Origin: Leishmania infantum JPCM5
Taxonomy: Eukaryota > Euglenozoa > Kinetoplastea > Trypanosomatida > Trypanosomatidae
Assembly (NCBI RefSeq): GCF_000002875.2
Contig: NC_009420.2
Span: 804,001-868,000, forward strand
Length of the DNA stretch: 64,000 nt
Direction: 5' to 3'
Program-made: the position numbers and the translations under genes
The notes under the pieces: generated by a model
Database searches by the model: none
Told to the model about the DNA's origin: nothing
What the model saw: the letters and a program-made list of their open reading frames with translations, nothing else
In this document: one piece after another, positions 51,826 through 61,545 of the stretch
Numbering within the stretch: position 1 is the first letter of the stretch
Layout: each line of letters begins with the position of its first letter

Positions 51826-54427
51826 GAACGCTGGGAAAGGAAGACGACAAACGAAAGTGAGGGCCTACGCGAATGTGCGCGTTAAAGTGCCCATGACGCT
51901 CCTCATTTTTTATCTTCCCCCCCCCCCTCCCTCCCTTCTCCTCCGCTCGTCACCTCGCTTTTACTTGTTTCGTTGGCCGGATGTGCGTGTGTCTCTCTCC
52001 CTTTCTCTCTGCGTGAAAGTCGCTGTTGTTGGGGAGTGAGGAGGGGGTTGACGATGATGGGCTTTTCTTTTTCCTCTATTGCTTTGTCTTGTTGGTAGTG
52101 GTGGTATGCGTGTGAGTGTGCCAGCTGGCCTCCCCCACCCGTCTGTGTTGTTGTTGTTCCCAGCTTCTCCGCCTCGCCCGGTCTCGGGCATCCTCCACGT
52201 CGCTGACACGGGCACTGAGAGCGGTGGTGGTGGCGGCGGTTCCGGGAAGGCGGCGGCGGTGGGGAGGGCACGAGGCAGCGGTGCGAGAGCTCGCACCTTA
52301 TCTCCTTGTATTTTTCCTCCTCCTCCTTTGCACAGGCCGATCTGGTCACGTTCTCAGCCTCGTTTGTGTGTGTATGCGGGATTGTGCATCGTTGAAGGGT
52401 ACGTTGATGAAGACCGAGAAGAGCGGGGTCGAGACGGTGGAGTCAGTGGCAAGGGAGGAGATCATCTTTGCCCAACACCTTGGGCTGCAGCACTTTTCTG
52501 GCGCACCTTTTTCTTTTTCGCGAGGTGGAAGCAGACTGGCTGAGCATGTTTAGTTTCTGTTGCTTCCCGCTGCTACTGCACCACATCTCTCTGCCTGCGT
52601 CTCTGCCTCCCCCACCCTCTGGCTCTGTTCCGTTTCTCTGGCTTCCACTTTGAACGGCAACCCGCTTGCTCCGTGTGCTTTTGCTCCCCAGAAGGCAATG
52701 GCGCTGCGCGTACACGGGCAACGGAGGCGGGGGTGCACATGGGCGCTTGTGGCCGCTTGCGGGTGCCCGAGTGTCACTTCGAGGGTACCTCGAGGGTGTA
52801 CCGCACCCTTCACACCTCAGCTTCTTCTCCGGCTGCACATGCAGCGCGTGGAAGATCCGAGCGCCGCGTGTACGTGCCTTCCTTTGTGACAAGCGCCGAC
52901 ACAGTAGCAGCAAGGGGCGAAAGCGTGCAAAGAGAAGGGGCACGCTGATCACTGCGGCTTCCACTTACCCTTCAGCACCATCCCCACAGCGAGCCTGATG
53001 GCGGGTGATTTTCGCTGTCTCCGCCCCCTCCACCGGGAGCGAATGAGTTGCAAAAGAAAAAACAGAACTACACACACACACCAAAGGAATCGAATGGGGC
53101 AAAAAGCGGATATTTCGCGATTTGCACCGTCCCTATGTGAGTGAACCGCTACCTTTCCCACCCGCCCTCACCGCACCCGTCCTTCGGATAGGTGCTGGGG
53201 CTCAAATTCACATCCGGTGCAGCGGCACGCGCTACACACAAACCTTCTCCTCCTTGCTTCCCTCTTTCCTCAAACGCTGCAGGGCTGAGAACAACAACTC
53301 CATGCTTTCAACACATGACCGTCATCAGCCTTCGCCATTCTGCATCTTTACGCTTACGATGGCGTTGCCGGTACCCGCAGAAGCGCAAAACAGTGAAGGC
53401 TATGCAGCTCTCCTGACCCCATTTTCGTCTTGATCAACTCCTAGCTGCGCCCTTTCCTCTTCTACTTCCAAAAATTCCTCCCCCACACCCTACTCGCGCT
53501 TGTGTGTGCGCCGGCCCATCCGCAGGATGACAAAAAATGTTTCATTGTAGTGTGCGCTGAGCTGGACGCCTGCTGAGAAATCGAACATATCGCAAATCAC
53601 TCCACTCTGAGGGCTGCCGAGTGCGCGTGAGGTGCTGCACTGTGGATGGTGGGGGGAGGGGGGATGGGCGCGGGAGCTGTGGTGGCATGTCTACTTCGGC
53701 CCTGCAGTGCCGACGGCCGGCGCGCACTGCTTGCCCTGCTCGTGTGGCGCTGTTATAATCCCGTGCCGCGCATCTGATCTGTGAGCGGGACGATTCATGC
53801 ACAGCGAAGATGCGAGGGGCGCCGCCGGCCCTGTGTTGCGCGTACGCTGGATGCACCGTGCTGTCATGATTTCAACAATGCAATGTATCTCCGTTACCGG
53901 ACACGGTCGCCGACGACAACCATTGATTCAAATAACCAAGATCTGCTATGAGTCTGTGTGTGCGCAGTGCGCTGCAGCGTGTTTGCCCCTTGCTCCTCCC
54001 AGTAGCGGGGCACCGTGTGGGATATGCTCTACAATGCTGCTCTTGTCTGATTCACGGTGTGTTCTGCCGCTCCGTCTTCACGCTATTTCTCTCTCTTCTC
54101 CCTGATAATTTGGTCGTGCTTGTCTTATCGGGTAGATAGCTTACGTTCATTCTGAGGGGTAAGTCAGTGCATAGCTCTGGGCCGGATCGCCTACACACAA
54201 GTCCCTCTTCTGCCTGGCTGCACATATCTAGTCGCTCCCTGGTAGTCATTCTACTACACATTCGTTTGGAAGGAGCTCGACCACTGTTGGCACCCTCTTC
54301 CGCTGGTGTGCTACTGGCTCTGTAGTGAAGTCACTTGTGGCGTTCTGTGTTGAGTGTTGTCTCTCCTGCGCATACAGTGGCACCCCCTACTCAACTTTAC
54401 CTTCTACAAGAGAACAGCTCCATCGCC
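51826..54427 (+). other. Large intergenic spacer (p24 to dynein light chain gene)
   Basis: About 2.6 kb with no credible gene. It includes a C/T run (51908-51960), GC-rich stretches at 52200-52300 and 52650-52950, a CA repeat at 53071-53082 and mixed sequence at 53500-54300. Some open frames reach about 100-170 codons on both strands, but none shows family features. Confidence 0.55.
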
Positions 54428-54817
54428 ATGGCGGACGAGGAGGACTACGATTTGGAGGTGAACAAGAAAGAGGTGGATAAAATTGAACGCCCGGAGCGGC
54501 TGATCGAGGTCCTCCAGCACGACACTGACCAAACGCTCACGGAGGAGATGGTAGAGCACGCACAGACGGTGCTCGACTCCATGCCGGTCGAACACACCTA
54601 CAAAGATGTAGCAGCGAAGCTGAAGCGTCGACTTGACGGCGCATACGGCGGCACCTGGCACGTCATCGTAGGCAAGCACTTCGGCGCCAACGTCACCAAC
54701 GACGATGACACCCTGATCAACATGAAGATCAACGGCGTGTACTTCTTAGCCATGCGCTCTGGTCCACCGGAACGTCCGCAAGAAAGTGCGGAGAATGAGG
54801 CCGTCACAGAGGAGTGA
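54428..54817 (+). CDS. Dynein light chain, LC8/DYNLL type
   Basis: 129 aa from ATG 54428 (MADEEDYDLEV). An in-frame GTG/CTG-type extension to 54335 falls in the 5'UTR. AG at 54376-54377 after a short C/T run is a possible splice acceptor. The LC8 core is clear: LTEEMVEHAQTVLDSM helix, YKDVAAKLKRRLDGAYGG helix, then TWHVIVGKHFGANVT and INGVYFLAMRSG strands, with the invariant W-H-x-I-V-G-x-x-F-G pattern. LC8 dimers bind dynein intermediate chains and other short peptides. In a flagellate, cytoplasmic, intraflagellar-transport or axonemal dynein are all possible. N- and C-terminal acidic extensions of roughly 20 residues each make it longer than the 89-aa canonical protein. Confidence 0.92.
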   Translation: MADEEDYDLEVNKKEVDKIERPERLIEVLQHDTDQTLTEEMVEHAQTVLDSMPVEHTYKDVAAKLKRRLDGAYGGTWHVIVGKHFGANVTNDDDTLINMKINGVYFLAMRSGPPERPQESAENEAVTEE

Positions 54818-55460
54818 AGCGAAAGTAGGAGGTCGAGAGCCTTCTTGCACGAAATAGACGAAAGAGAAGAGTAGTGGCGGAGAATCGGAAAGAGAGATCG
54901 CGTGGTGCTCTGGGGGGTGAGGGTGGGTGGGCAGGCTCTGTCGCGCGTGAGACGGTGCGGCTGTAGCCTATGCAAAGAGAATCCTTGCGCCAACAGTTCA
55001 CTGACGCGCAACGCCCTCCCTCCCCTCTCTTTCACTTCTGTTCTCTCGCAACACGTGAGTCTTCTCAGCTCAATGTACAGATTCCGTTGTGTCTCTCTCG
55101 GTATGTGTGGCGCATGCCGATGCGCACGTTGTATTTTCTTTCTTCGGCAGCTGGATGCGATGCCGCACGGATGCCTGTGTGGTATGTGCATGTGTGCGCG
55201 CGTGTACGTGTGTGCTTCTCTCCGAGGGGCTGGCAGAGGGTCTTTTCGATTCCTGCCATGTTCTTAGATGCACCGAGGCGCACACAAACCTACGCATACG
55301 CTCAAACGCGTGCAAAGATGTCTTGCACCCCCTTTTTCCCACTGTTCGACATCCTTTGCTCTTGAGTATCATGTACAACAGGGTTATTTTTAACCACAGG
55401 AAAAACGGTAGGAGATGGCTCCAGGGAAGTCGAGAGAGAGGTGCGTGCCACAGCACGCAC

Positions 55461-55488
55461 ACAAACACACACACACACACACACACGC
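55461..55488 (+). repeat. (CA)n microsatellite
   Basis: A nearly uninterrupted CA repeat in the spacer upstream of the NSUN gene; its presence in the open frame argues that the frame there is not coding. Confidence 0.88.
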
Positions 55489-55705
55489 ACATGTTTGCAG
55501 AAGTTGTGATGCACACTGCCATGCCCCTCAGACGAAGCGTTCTGTTGCAAGACTTCATGGGTGTTTTTCGTGATTGTGCTAAACGAGCAGACTCCGTAGT
55601 GAACTGGTCTCGCTCTCCCCGTGAGCCTCTCTCGCTGCCAGTGTATGGCGCCTGCGTGAGACAGCGACCGGCTGCTCCTGGTGCTGTCGTCGTCGCGGTA
55701 TCATA

Positions 55706-55769
55706 CCCCTTTTTTTACTGTCGGAATCTCTCTCTTCTCTTTCACCTTCCTGACTGTGGCATCTATAAG
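55706..55769 (+). other. Possible spliced-leader acceptor of the NSUN gene
   Basis: T-run and C/T-rich tract (55706-55752) with the next AG at 55768-55769. If used, a short upstream reading frame of 22 codons (ATG 55771, TGA 55837-55839) would lie in the 5'UTR ahead of the main ATG at 55992. Other AGs downstream could be used instead. Confidence 0.35.
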
Positions 55770-55991
55770 AATGGATTCTTCGCCGCCCCCGGTTCCTGCG
55801 CGTGCGTCTCCGACCCACACCCGCTCCCGTCCGCACTGACAAAGACAGACCTGTCAACGTTTTGCATTTGGCTTAGAAGACGGTGGAAGTGTGCCTGCAC
55901 CGCGCCGCACCGCATCACCACCACCCCCTACGCACAACCGCACCGAGCACACGCTTGCGTGCACAAGCACGCGCAGCAATTAAAGACGCTA

Positions 55992-58295
55992 ATGCCGGCA
56001 CCAAAGAGCAAGCTCAAGTTGTTCGGAAAGAACCGACGCGAGATACGTTCGGCGACGACAACGTACGACGAGCATGGCAACTGGGTAGGCACGCCGCACC
56101 AAGACAAGATGCGGCTTGTTGGGAACAAGATGTTTGACAACTACTACGACACGTTGCAGCAGCTAGGCCGCGTGGTCGCTCGCACTGTTTATCCGACTTC
56201 GACTGATGCCTGCGTCTCGTCCTCTTCCTCTTCTTGCGTCGCGGCGCAGGGCGCATCTGCGGGTGTTGCGGCATCGCTGTGGGTGAGGGAGATGGAACTG
56301 TTCCGCACGCCGCTGCTCACGACTTTCTGGATTAACGACACTGATCCCCTCGCGGATCACGTGCGGGCCTACATGGAATCTCTCGACCCGTCACTCGTGG
56401 AGCCGATCTCGTGGTACCCGATCGCTGGCATGGGCTGGCGCATCCTCGCCGACAAGGCAGAGTTCCGCAAGCGTCCCGAAATGCAGCCGCTGCGGCAGTA
56501 CTTGATCCGGCAGACTGCCCTCGGCACCATCAGCCGACAGGAAGAGGTCTCGATGATTCCACCGTTCCTACTCGATATCCAGCCGACCGACGTCTGCCTA
56601 GACATGTGCGCCTCTCCCGGCTCCAAGACGGCCCAGATGCTGGTGGCGCTTGGGCGCCACAAGGTCGTGCCCTTCGACTCTGACGCGTCGCCGTTCCCCT
56701 TCCAGTACGATAGCGATGGCCTTGTGATCGCCAACGAGCTGGACACGAAGCGGGCCAACATGCTGGTGCACCAGGTGAAGCGGCTTCGCCTGCTCTTTCC
56801 CTTTGCTCTCTTTACCAACCACGACGCACGATATTTTCCCGAAATGTCACTGCAGCCGCAGCCCGGTGACGCGGATAAGACAACGGCGGCCGGTACGCAG
56901 GTGCTTCGCTTCGACAAGATCCTGTGCGATGTCGTGTGCTCTGGCGACGGCACGCTGCGCAAGGCGCCGCACATTTTCAAGCTCTGGTCGCCCAAGGAGG
57001 CCATCAACCTGCAGAAGCTACAGATCGAGATTGCGCTGCGGGCGTGCCACCTCCTCCGCGTCGGCGGCCGCCTTGTCTACAGCACTTGCTCGCTGAACCC
57101 AGTTGAGAACGAGGCGGTGGTGGCGCAGATCGTTTACCGCACTCGTGGCGCCATGCGCCTCGTCGACGCCAGAGCACTGCTGCCACAGCTCGTGTGCGCT
57201 CCTGGCATGACAAGGTGGACGGTCACAGATGCCAAGGGGCGCGTGTTTCCAGCCCCTGAGGGCAACATGCACGAGGCGCTGTTTCCGCCCCACACCCCCG
57301 GCGGATACAGCTCCGCCGCCGTCGATGCGCTGGACTTGTCGCTGTGCATGCGTCTTTTCCCCACCCACTGCAAGGGCGGCGGTTTCTTCGTGGCTGTACT
57401 CGACAAGGTGAGCGAGTACCGGCTAAAGAGACTGGAAGAGCTGAAGGCAGAGGAGAAAGGCGCCTCATCAGAGAACACGGCGGAGGCAGCCACGGAGCGG
57501 CAGACCATCATCGGCAGCACTGCTCCTCCGAAGCGCGAAAAGAAAGAAGTGCATGCCGTCAGTTCCGGCGGCGCGGAGGCGACAGCGGACGCCGGTGCCG
57601 ATGCGCTGGAGGCAAAGTTGACCACGGTACATGAGCCGGTTAAGCCTAAGTCTCTGCCACCGCAGTTTGTTGGCGCGCCGGCGGAGATCCAGCGCGCCAT
57701 CACCGACTTTTACGAGATCCCGCAGTTTCCCATGCAACTTCTGTTTGTTCGCACCGCGCAGGGAGAGCGCGAGCTGCGGTTGACCCCTGGCTCGGTGTGC
57801 AGCATCGTCTCTCGCATGGCTGCGCAGGTGCTGCGGCACAAGACGGACAACGTCCTCATTGTCTCTGCCGGGCTGCGCGTGATAGCGTTTGAGTGCTTGG
57901 ACAAGGGCTGGCGCATCGCGAGCGAGTCTGCGGTCCTCTTCGCAAAGCTGATGCGCCGGTCTTCGCGCCTCGTGCGCGTCCCTGTCTCTCTCATTCAGGA
58001 CATGGTCGTGAATGGCGGGAAGCTAAAGGAAAAGCTGCTCGACAGCGTCGAGGACACGCAGCTGCGCAGCAGACTCGAGCGCCTTCCGATCGGCGCCTTC
58101 CTGCTGGAGATCGAGGCGCCCAAGGCGCTCGGTGGCGTGTTCTACTCGGCCGCCCTGCGCGCTCGCTCGCGCATTCAGCTCCTCGTGGATCACGAGGACC
58201 TGGAAGGGGTGCAGCTGCGTCTCGGCGAAGATCCGGTAGAGCCCGCGGAGGTTCCAAAGGCGGAAAACGAAGACGACGCGCGAGAACGAAAGTGA
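55992..58295 (+). CDS. RNA cytosine-C5 methyltransferase, NSUN2/TRM4-like
   Basis: 767 aa from ATG 55992 (MPAPKSKLKLFGKNRRE). The upstream open frame contains simple repeats and is not coding. The Rossmann-type methyltransferase core is clear. The SAM-binding motif is CLDMCASPGSKTAQML (D204, G210, K212). IANELDTKRANML follows at about 250. The motif IV region is FDKILCDVVCSGDGTLRK, with C316. Motif VI is RLVYSTCSLNPVENEAVV, with the catalytic Cys366. The family normally has Pro before the motif IV cysteine (DxPCSGDG); here codon 315 is GTG, so the pair is Val-Cys. Both cysteines needed for catalysis and release are kept. The C-terminal domain (about 560-740), with an SLPPQFVGAP segment and long helices, fits NSUN2/TRM4, which methylate tRNA and other RNAs. 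A polar linker (about 475-545) is low-complexity. The substrate is inferred only from the subfamily. Confidence 0.92.
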   Translation: MPAPKSKLKLFGKNRREIRSATTTYDEHGNWVGTPHQDKMRLVGNKMFDNYYDTLQQLGRVVARTVYPTSTDACVSSSSSSCVAAQGASAGVAASLWVREMELFRTPLLTTFWINDTDPLADHVRAYMESLDPSLVEPISWYPIAGMGWRILADKAEFRKRPEMQPLRQYLIRQTALGTISRQEEVSMIPPFLLDIQPTDVCLDMCASPGSKTAQMLVALGRHKVVPFDSDASPFPFQYDSDGLVIANELDTKRANMLVHQVKRLRLLFPFALFTNHDARYFPEMSLQPQPGDADKTTAAGTQVLRFDKILCDVVCSGDGTLRKAPHIFKLWSPKEAINLQKLQIEIALRACHLLRVGGRLVYSTCSLNPVENEAVVAQIVYRTRGAMRLVDARALLPQLVCAPGMTRWTVTDAKGRVFPAPEGNMHEALFPPHTPGGYSSAAVDALDLSLCMRLFPTHCKGGGFFVAVLDKVSEYRLKRLEELKAEEKGASSENTAEAATERQTIIGSTAPPKREKKEVHAVSSGGAEATADAGADALEAKLTTVHEPVKPKSLPPQFVGAPAEIQRAITDFYEIPQFPMQLLFVRTAQGERELRLTPGSVCSIVSRMAAQVLRHKTDNVLIVSAGLRVIAFECLDKGWRIASESAVLFAKLMRRSSRLVRVPVSLIQDMVVNGGKLKEKLLDSVEDTQLRSRLERLPIGAFLLEIEAPKALGGVFYSAALRARSRIQLLVDHEDLEGVQLRLGEDPVEPAEVPKAENEDDARERK

Positions 58296-59973
58296 GGTTC
58301 TTTACAGGGGCTGAATGGCGATACCCCCACGCCACCGATGTGAGGACGCCAAGCGGCCATCGACGTCTGTGGGCTACGCGTGAGCGCGTATTGTGTTTGT
58401 AAGCGGGTAGTGCATCGATGTGAACCGCGGATAAGCAGCTAAGTCCTTGTTGGTTTGCTTGAGTGGTCAGCGCCTCTGAAATGGAGAAGACAAACGATAA
58501 GCGCATGGATAGATGAGAATGAGGGCCGGGCGAAGAGAACAGTAGCGTTCTCAACGGGGCTGATGGCGCGCACGCATACAAGCAGCTGTGGAGGACACCT
58601 CATTTGTGCAGATAGGTCTCTCGCTCTTGTTTTTCCATGCGAGCAGATCGCTGGAGTGAGCTCATGTCATGATATGAGGACCGTGCTCGCCGGCTCTGAG
58701 ACCTGCCCCATTCCCTCCGCCCATTTTCCCCCCTCGTTGAGGGTAGGTTGGATGCTCACACCCGCAGCACAGGTCTTCACACATACATGCATAGCTGTGC
58801 CCTCTCGACTGCTCTCTTCTTCGCGCATGCCTCTTCCTAGATTTTTGCGTCCGAGCAGCAGCAGCAGCTCACTGCATTATCTGATGCGCCGACAGCGCGC
58901 GCACACCTCCGTTTTCTTTGCCTGTACTCCCTTCTTCTGTGAGGCCCGGTGAGACACACAAGTAGACCGCGTCAGCAACAACGAGCAAGCACTGCCTCAG
59001 TGCTTACGCAAGCTCCGTCTCCTCCTCTGTTCCCCCCCCCTTGCCGCTTCATTGTTTTGTTTTGTTTTTCGTTTTTGTTGTGCCTCTGTTCTCCATTTTG
59101 GGCTGAAAGTGCCGTTGGCAATCCCCCTCCCCCCATCCGGGGCCCTCCCTCCCCGCCTCCCTTTCCGTGTTGCCGCCCCCCCGTCCCCGCCTTTCCCCTA
59201 AAGTCTCTCTTACCTCTCCGCATCCTGTCGTTTTTTTTTCTTACCCCTGCCTTGCTCTCTCCCTCTCAGCGTAGACGTGTGAGTCCTGTTCAAGACGTGC
59301 CAGCACGGCACACGCCTCTGTGCTTGCTTCTTGTTTTGTTTTTGCGTTGCTGTTTCTGCATCCAACCGCCTCCGCCTTCTCTCTGCACGCCTACGTTGTC
59401 ACACGACTGCCGCCACAGAGCACGCAAAAAGAAAAGCGTTCTCCTCCTCTCTGCTGTTCGGTTTCCGCGAGTGTTGTGAAATGTTACTTCATCGCGTAAC
59501 ATCCCTCTCGCTGTGCTCCTGTTGATCGCTTTCGGCTCTACCTTCCTTGGCGTGTACACCGCTTCCACAATACTCACGCCATTCTCTCCCCCAAGCCCCT
59601 CCCGCCTACACCGCTTCGCTTCGCGGGTGCTAACATCATCCCTTGCGCACGGGGTATGTGAGGAGGTTTCTCCCACCTCAACACTTCTCATCCTCATATT
59701 TTAACAAGGGGCCAGGACCAGGCGGCTAACTTGGCTTTGGGAAAAGCTGCTCAGCTCTTTCCCACCGCCCAGCTATCGATCCGTCTCATTCCCTCATACG
59801 TACGCTGTGCAGAGGACGGCGCTCGCGTTGCTTGCGTGGGGATCTTGGATTCTTGTCTCTGCCTCCTTTTGTATTTTTCACCCACGCACACGCCTCTCTC
59901 TCTGCGCGTCGCTTGGCATCCTCTCTGCACCGTCGTACCCACACAGGGCACAGGCGTGCGACACACAGAGGAG
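58296..59973 (+). other. Intergenic spacer (NSUN to PTP gene)
   Basis: No gene seen. It includes C/T-rich runs at 58720-58740 and 58995-59040, T-runs (59050-59080, 59231-59240) and pyrimidine-rich sequence to 59900. Confidence 0.6.
59891..59946 (+). other. Probable spliced-leader acceptor of the PTP gene
   Basis: A C/T-rich tract (59891-59941) ends in ACACAG, with AG at 59945-59946, 27 nt upstream of the ATG at 59974. Inferred. Confidence 0.45.
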
Positions 59974-61545
59974 ATGAGCCATGACGTCTCGTGTGTCAGT
60001 CGGCCGAGCTTGCTGTCCAACGGTTCCTCGAGAAGCACGAGCGAGCCTCCTGATGCGTCGCTGCTAAGTGCAGCGGCAACGGCTGCAGCTACGCCGCCGC
60101 CCTCGGACACACAAGCCAGCGGCGTCGATGTCGCTGGCAGCGCCGAATACACTTGCGGCAACTACGATCTTGAAGGCAGCACCAGCACGGTCGACGCCCT
60201 CATCGGCGCATCATGCTCCAAAAGGGAGCGCAACCCGGAGTTCAACATGTACAAGCTGCCAATCGAGGAGCAGTTTAATCTGATCGAGGAGGAGTTTGCC
60301 GCCATCGAGGCGAGCACCATGAATCCGCGGTTGTACGACTTCACCACCTCCAACGCCAACCCAACGAAGAACCGCTACATCAACGTACTCGCTAACGAGG
60401 AGACAATCTTCCCCCCAACGCGCTTGACATCTGCCCCACCGGCGACGGGCGGCTCGACACTCTCCACGTCCCGCTCTCCGCCTTCGATGGCAGCGGCGCC
60501 GTCGCCAATGAAGTCTCTCACATCCAGAGCGCAGAAGGTTTGGGGGGCCGCCGGGCAGCGGCTCTTTGGCACACGACGTGGCGGCACTTTACCAAAAGAC
60601 CTTGAGGGCAACGAGAAATTCACCACCGACTGCGTCGCCAAGAAGTGTCCGCAATGGTACATCAACGCCAACGTGGTGGACACGAGTGTGGAGCCTGTGT
60701 TTGTGGCCTCGCAGGCACCGGTGCAGGAGTGCATCGATGACTTTCTCGCTGTTATCTATAGCTGTGAGGTGACCCTGGTGCTGATGTTGACTGAGATGGA
60801 GGAGGCTGGCTTTGTGAAGGCAGACCGGTACTGGCCAGAAGACAGCGCCCCCGTTGACAGGACGGAGTCGTTCGGCAGCATGTGCGTGTACAAGGATGAG
60901 CAGGACCCGTATACGTACGACGCCACACACGAACTCGTGCGCCGACCATTCTACATACGCCCCTCGGCTGCGTCCCAAGCGCGCGCACACAAGATCGTCA
61001 TGTATCAGTATGTGGGCTGGCCTGACCGTGGCGTTCCCGACAGCACCGAATCTTTTGAGGAGCTCTTGAAAATCATTCAGGATTATGCAATGGTGCCAGC
61101 GGCTCAACGTATGCCGGTGGCTAGGCCGGAGAGCGCCGCCCACAGCTCCATCGCCACCAACAGCGGCGGTGACGGCAGCACCAACAATACTGCAAGTGAC
61201 GACGGAGCTGGCAAACTCACGCCCCCAGTCTTTGTGCACTGCAGTGCCGGCATTGGCCGTACGGGCACCCTCATCGGCGCCTACACGGCCGTGAAGCTGA
61301 CGGAGGCCGGGCTGCTGACGAACACAAGTATCCGGCGCATCGTGACGGACATGCGCAAGGCTCGCTTTGGTATGGTGCAGCGCGTGGAGCAGTACATGTT
61401 TCTGTACATGATTGTGCTGCAGCACATTGGGGTAGACACGCGCAAGTTCAGCGCACGCATGCAGCCGCGAGCGGACATGTATAATATGAGGTGGATGGAG
61501 ACGAGGCAGAAGGCGCTACTTGGGGCCCGCGCAGCGAAGCGCTGA
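59974..61545 (+). CDS. Protein tyrosine phosphatase (classical PTP fold) with insertions, PTP1-like
   Basis: 523 aa from ATG 59974 (MSHDVSCVSRPSLL). Classical PTP motifs are in order: KNRY (132-135), YINANVVDTS and FVASQAPVQECIDDFLAVI, LVLMLTEMEEAGFVKADRYW, the WPD loop (W349-P350-D351, GWPDRGVPDS), the P-loop HCSAGIGRTG with C423 and R429 (422-431), and a Q-loop MVQRVEQYMFLY. All catalytic residues are present, so activity is expected. The N-terminal 85 residues are Ser/Ala-rich. A Ser/Pro/Ala-rich insert of about 65 residues splits KNRY from YINA. Another of about 35 lies between WPD and the P-loop. Trypanosomatid PTP1 enzymes are linked to life-cycle differentiation; whether this is that ortholog or a paralog cannot be decided here. 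Confidence 0.9.
   Translation: MSHDVSCVSRPSLLSNGSSRSTSEPPDASLLSAAATAAATPPPSDTQASGVDVAGSAEYTCGNYDLEGSTSTVDALIGASCSKRERNPEFNMYKLPIEEQFNLIEEEFAAIEASTMNPRLYDFTTSNANPTKNRYINVLANEETIFPPTRLTSAPPATGGSTLSTSRSPPSMAAAPSPMKSLTSRAQKVWGAAGQRLFGTRRGGTLPKDLEGNEKFTTDCVAKKCPQWYINANVVDTSVEPVFVASQAPVQECIDDFLAVIYSCEVTLVLMLTEMEEAGFVKADRYWPEDSAPVDRTESFGSMCVYKDEQDPYTYDATHELVRRPFYIRPSAASQARAHKIVMYQYVGWPDRGVPDSTESFEELLKIIQDYAMVPAAQRMPVARPESAAHSSIATNSGGDGSTNNTASDDGAGKLTPPVFVHCSAGIGRTGTLIGAYTAVKLTEAGLLTNTSIRRIVTDMRKARFGMVQRVEQYMFLYMIVLQHIGVDTRKFSARMQPRADMYNMRWMETRQKALLGARAAKR

Larger units (their letters stand above)
54818..55991 (+). other. Intergenic spacer (dynein light chain to NSUN gene)
   Basis: No gene seen, although the downstream frame happens to be open from 55089. 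It contains (CA)n at 55461-55488 and a T/C tract at 55706-55752 before a possible splice site. Confidence 0.6.

Noticed and set aside
55089..55991. 300-residue N-terminal extension of the NSUN protein
   Set aside because: It includes a (CA)n repeat and poly-pyrimidine tracts; the conserved NSUN sequence starts after the ATG at 55992.
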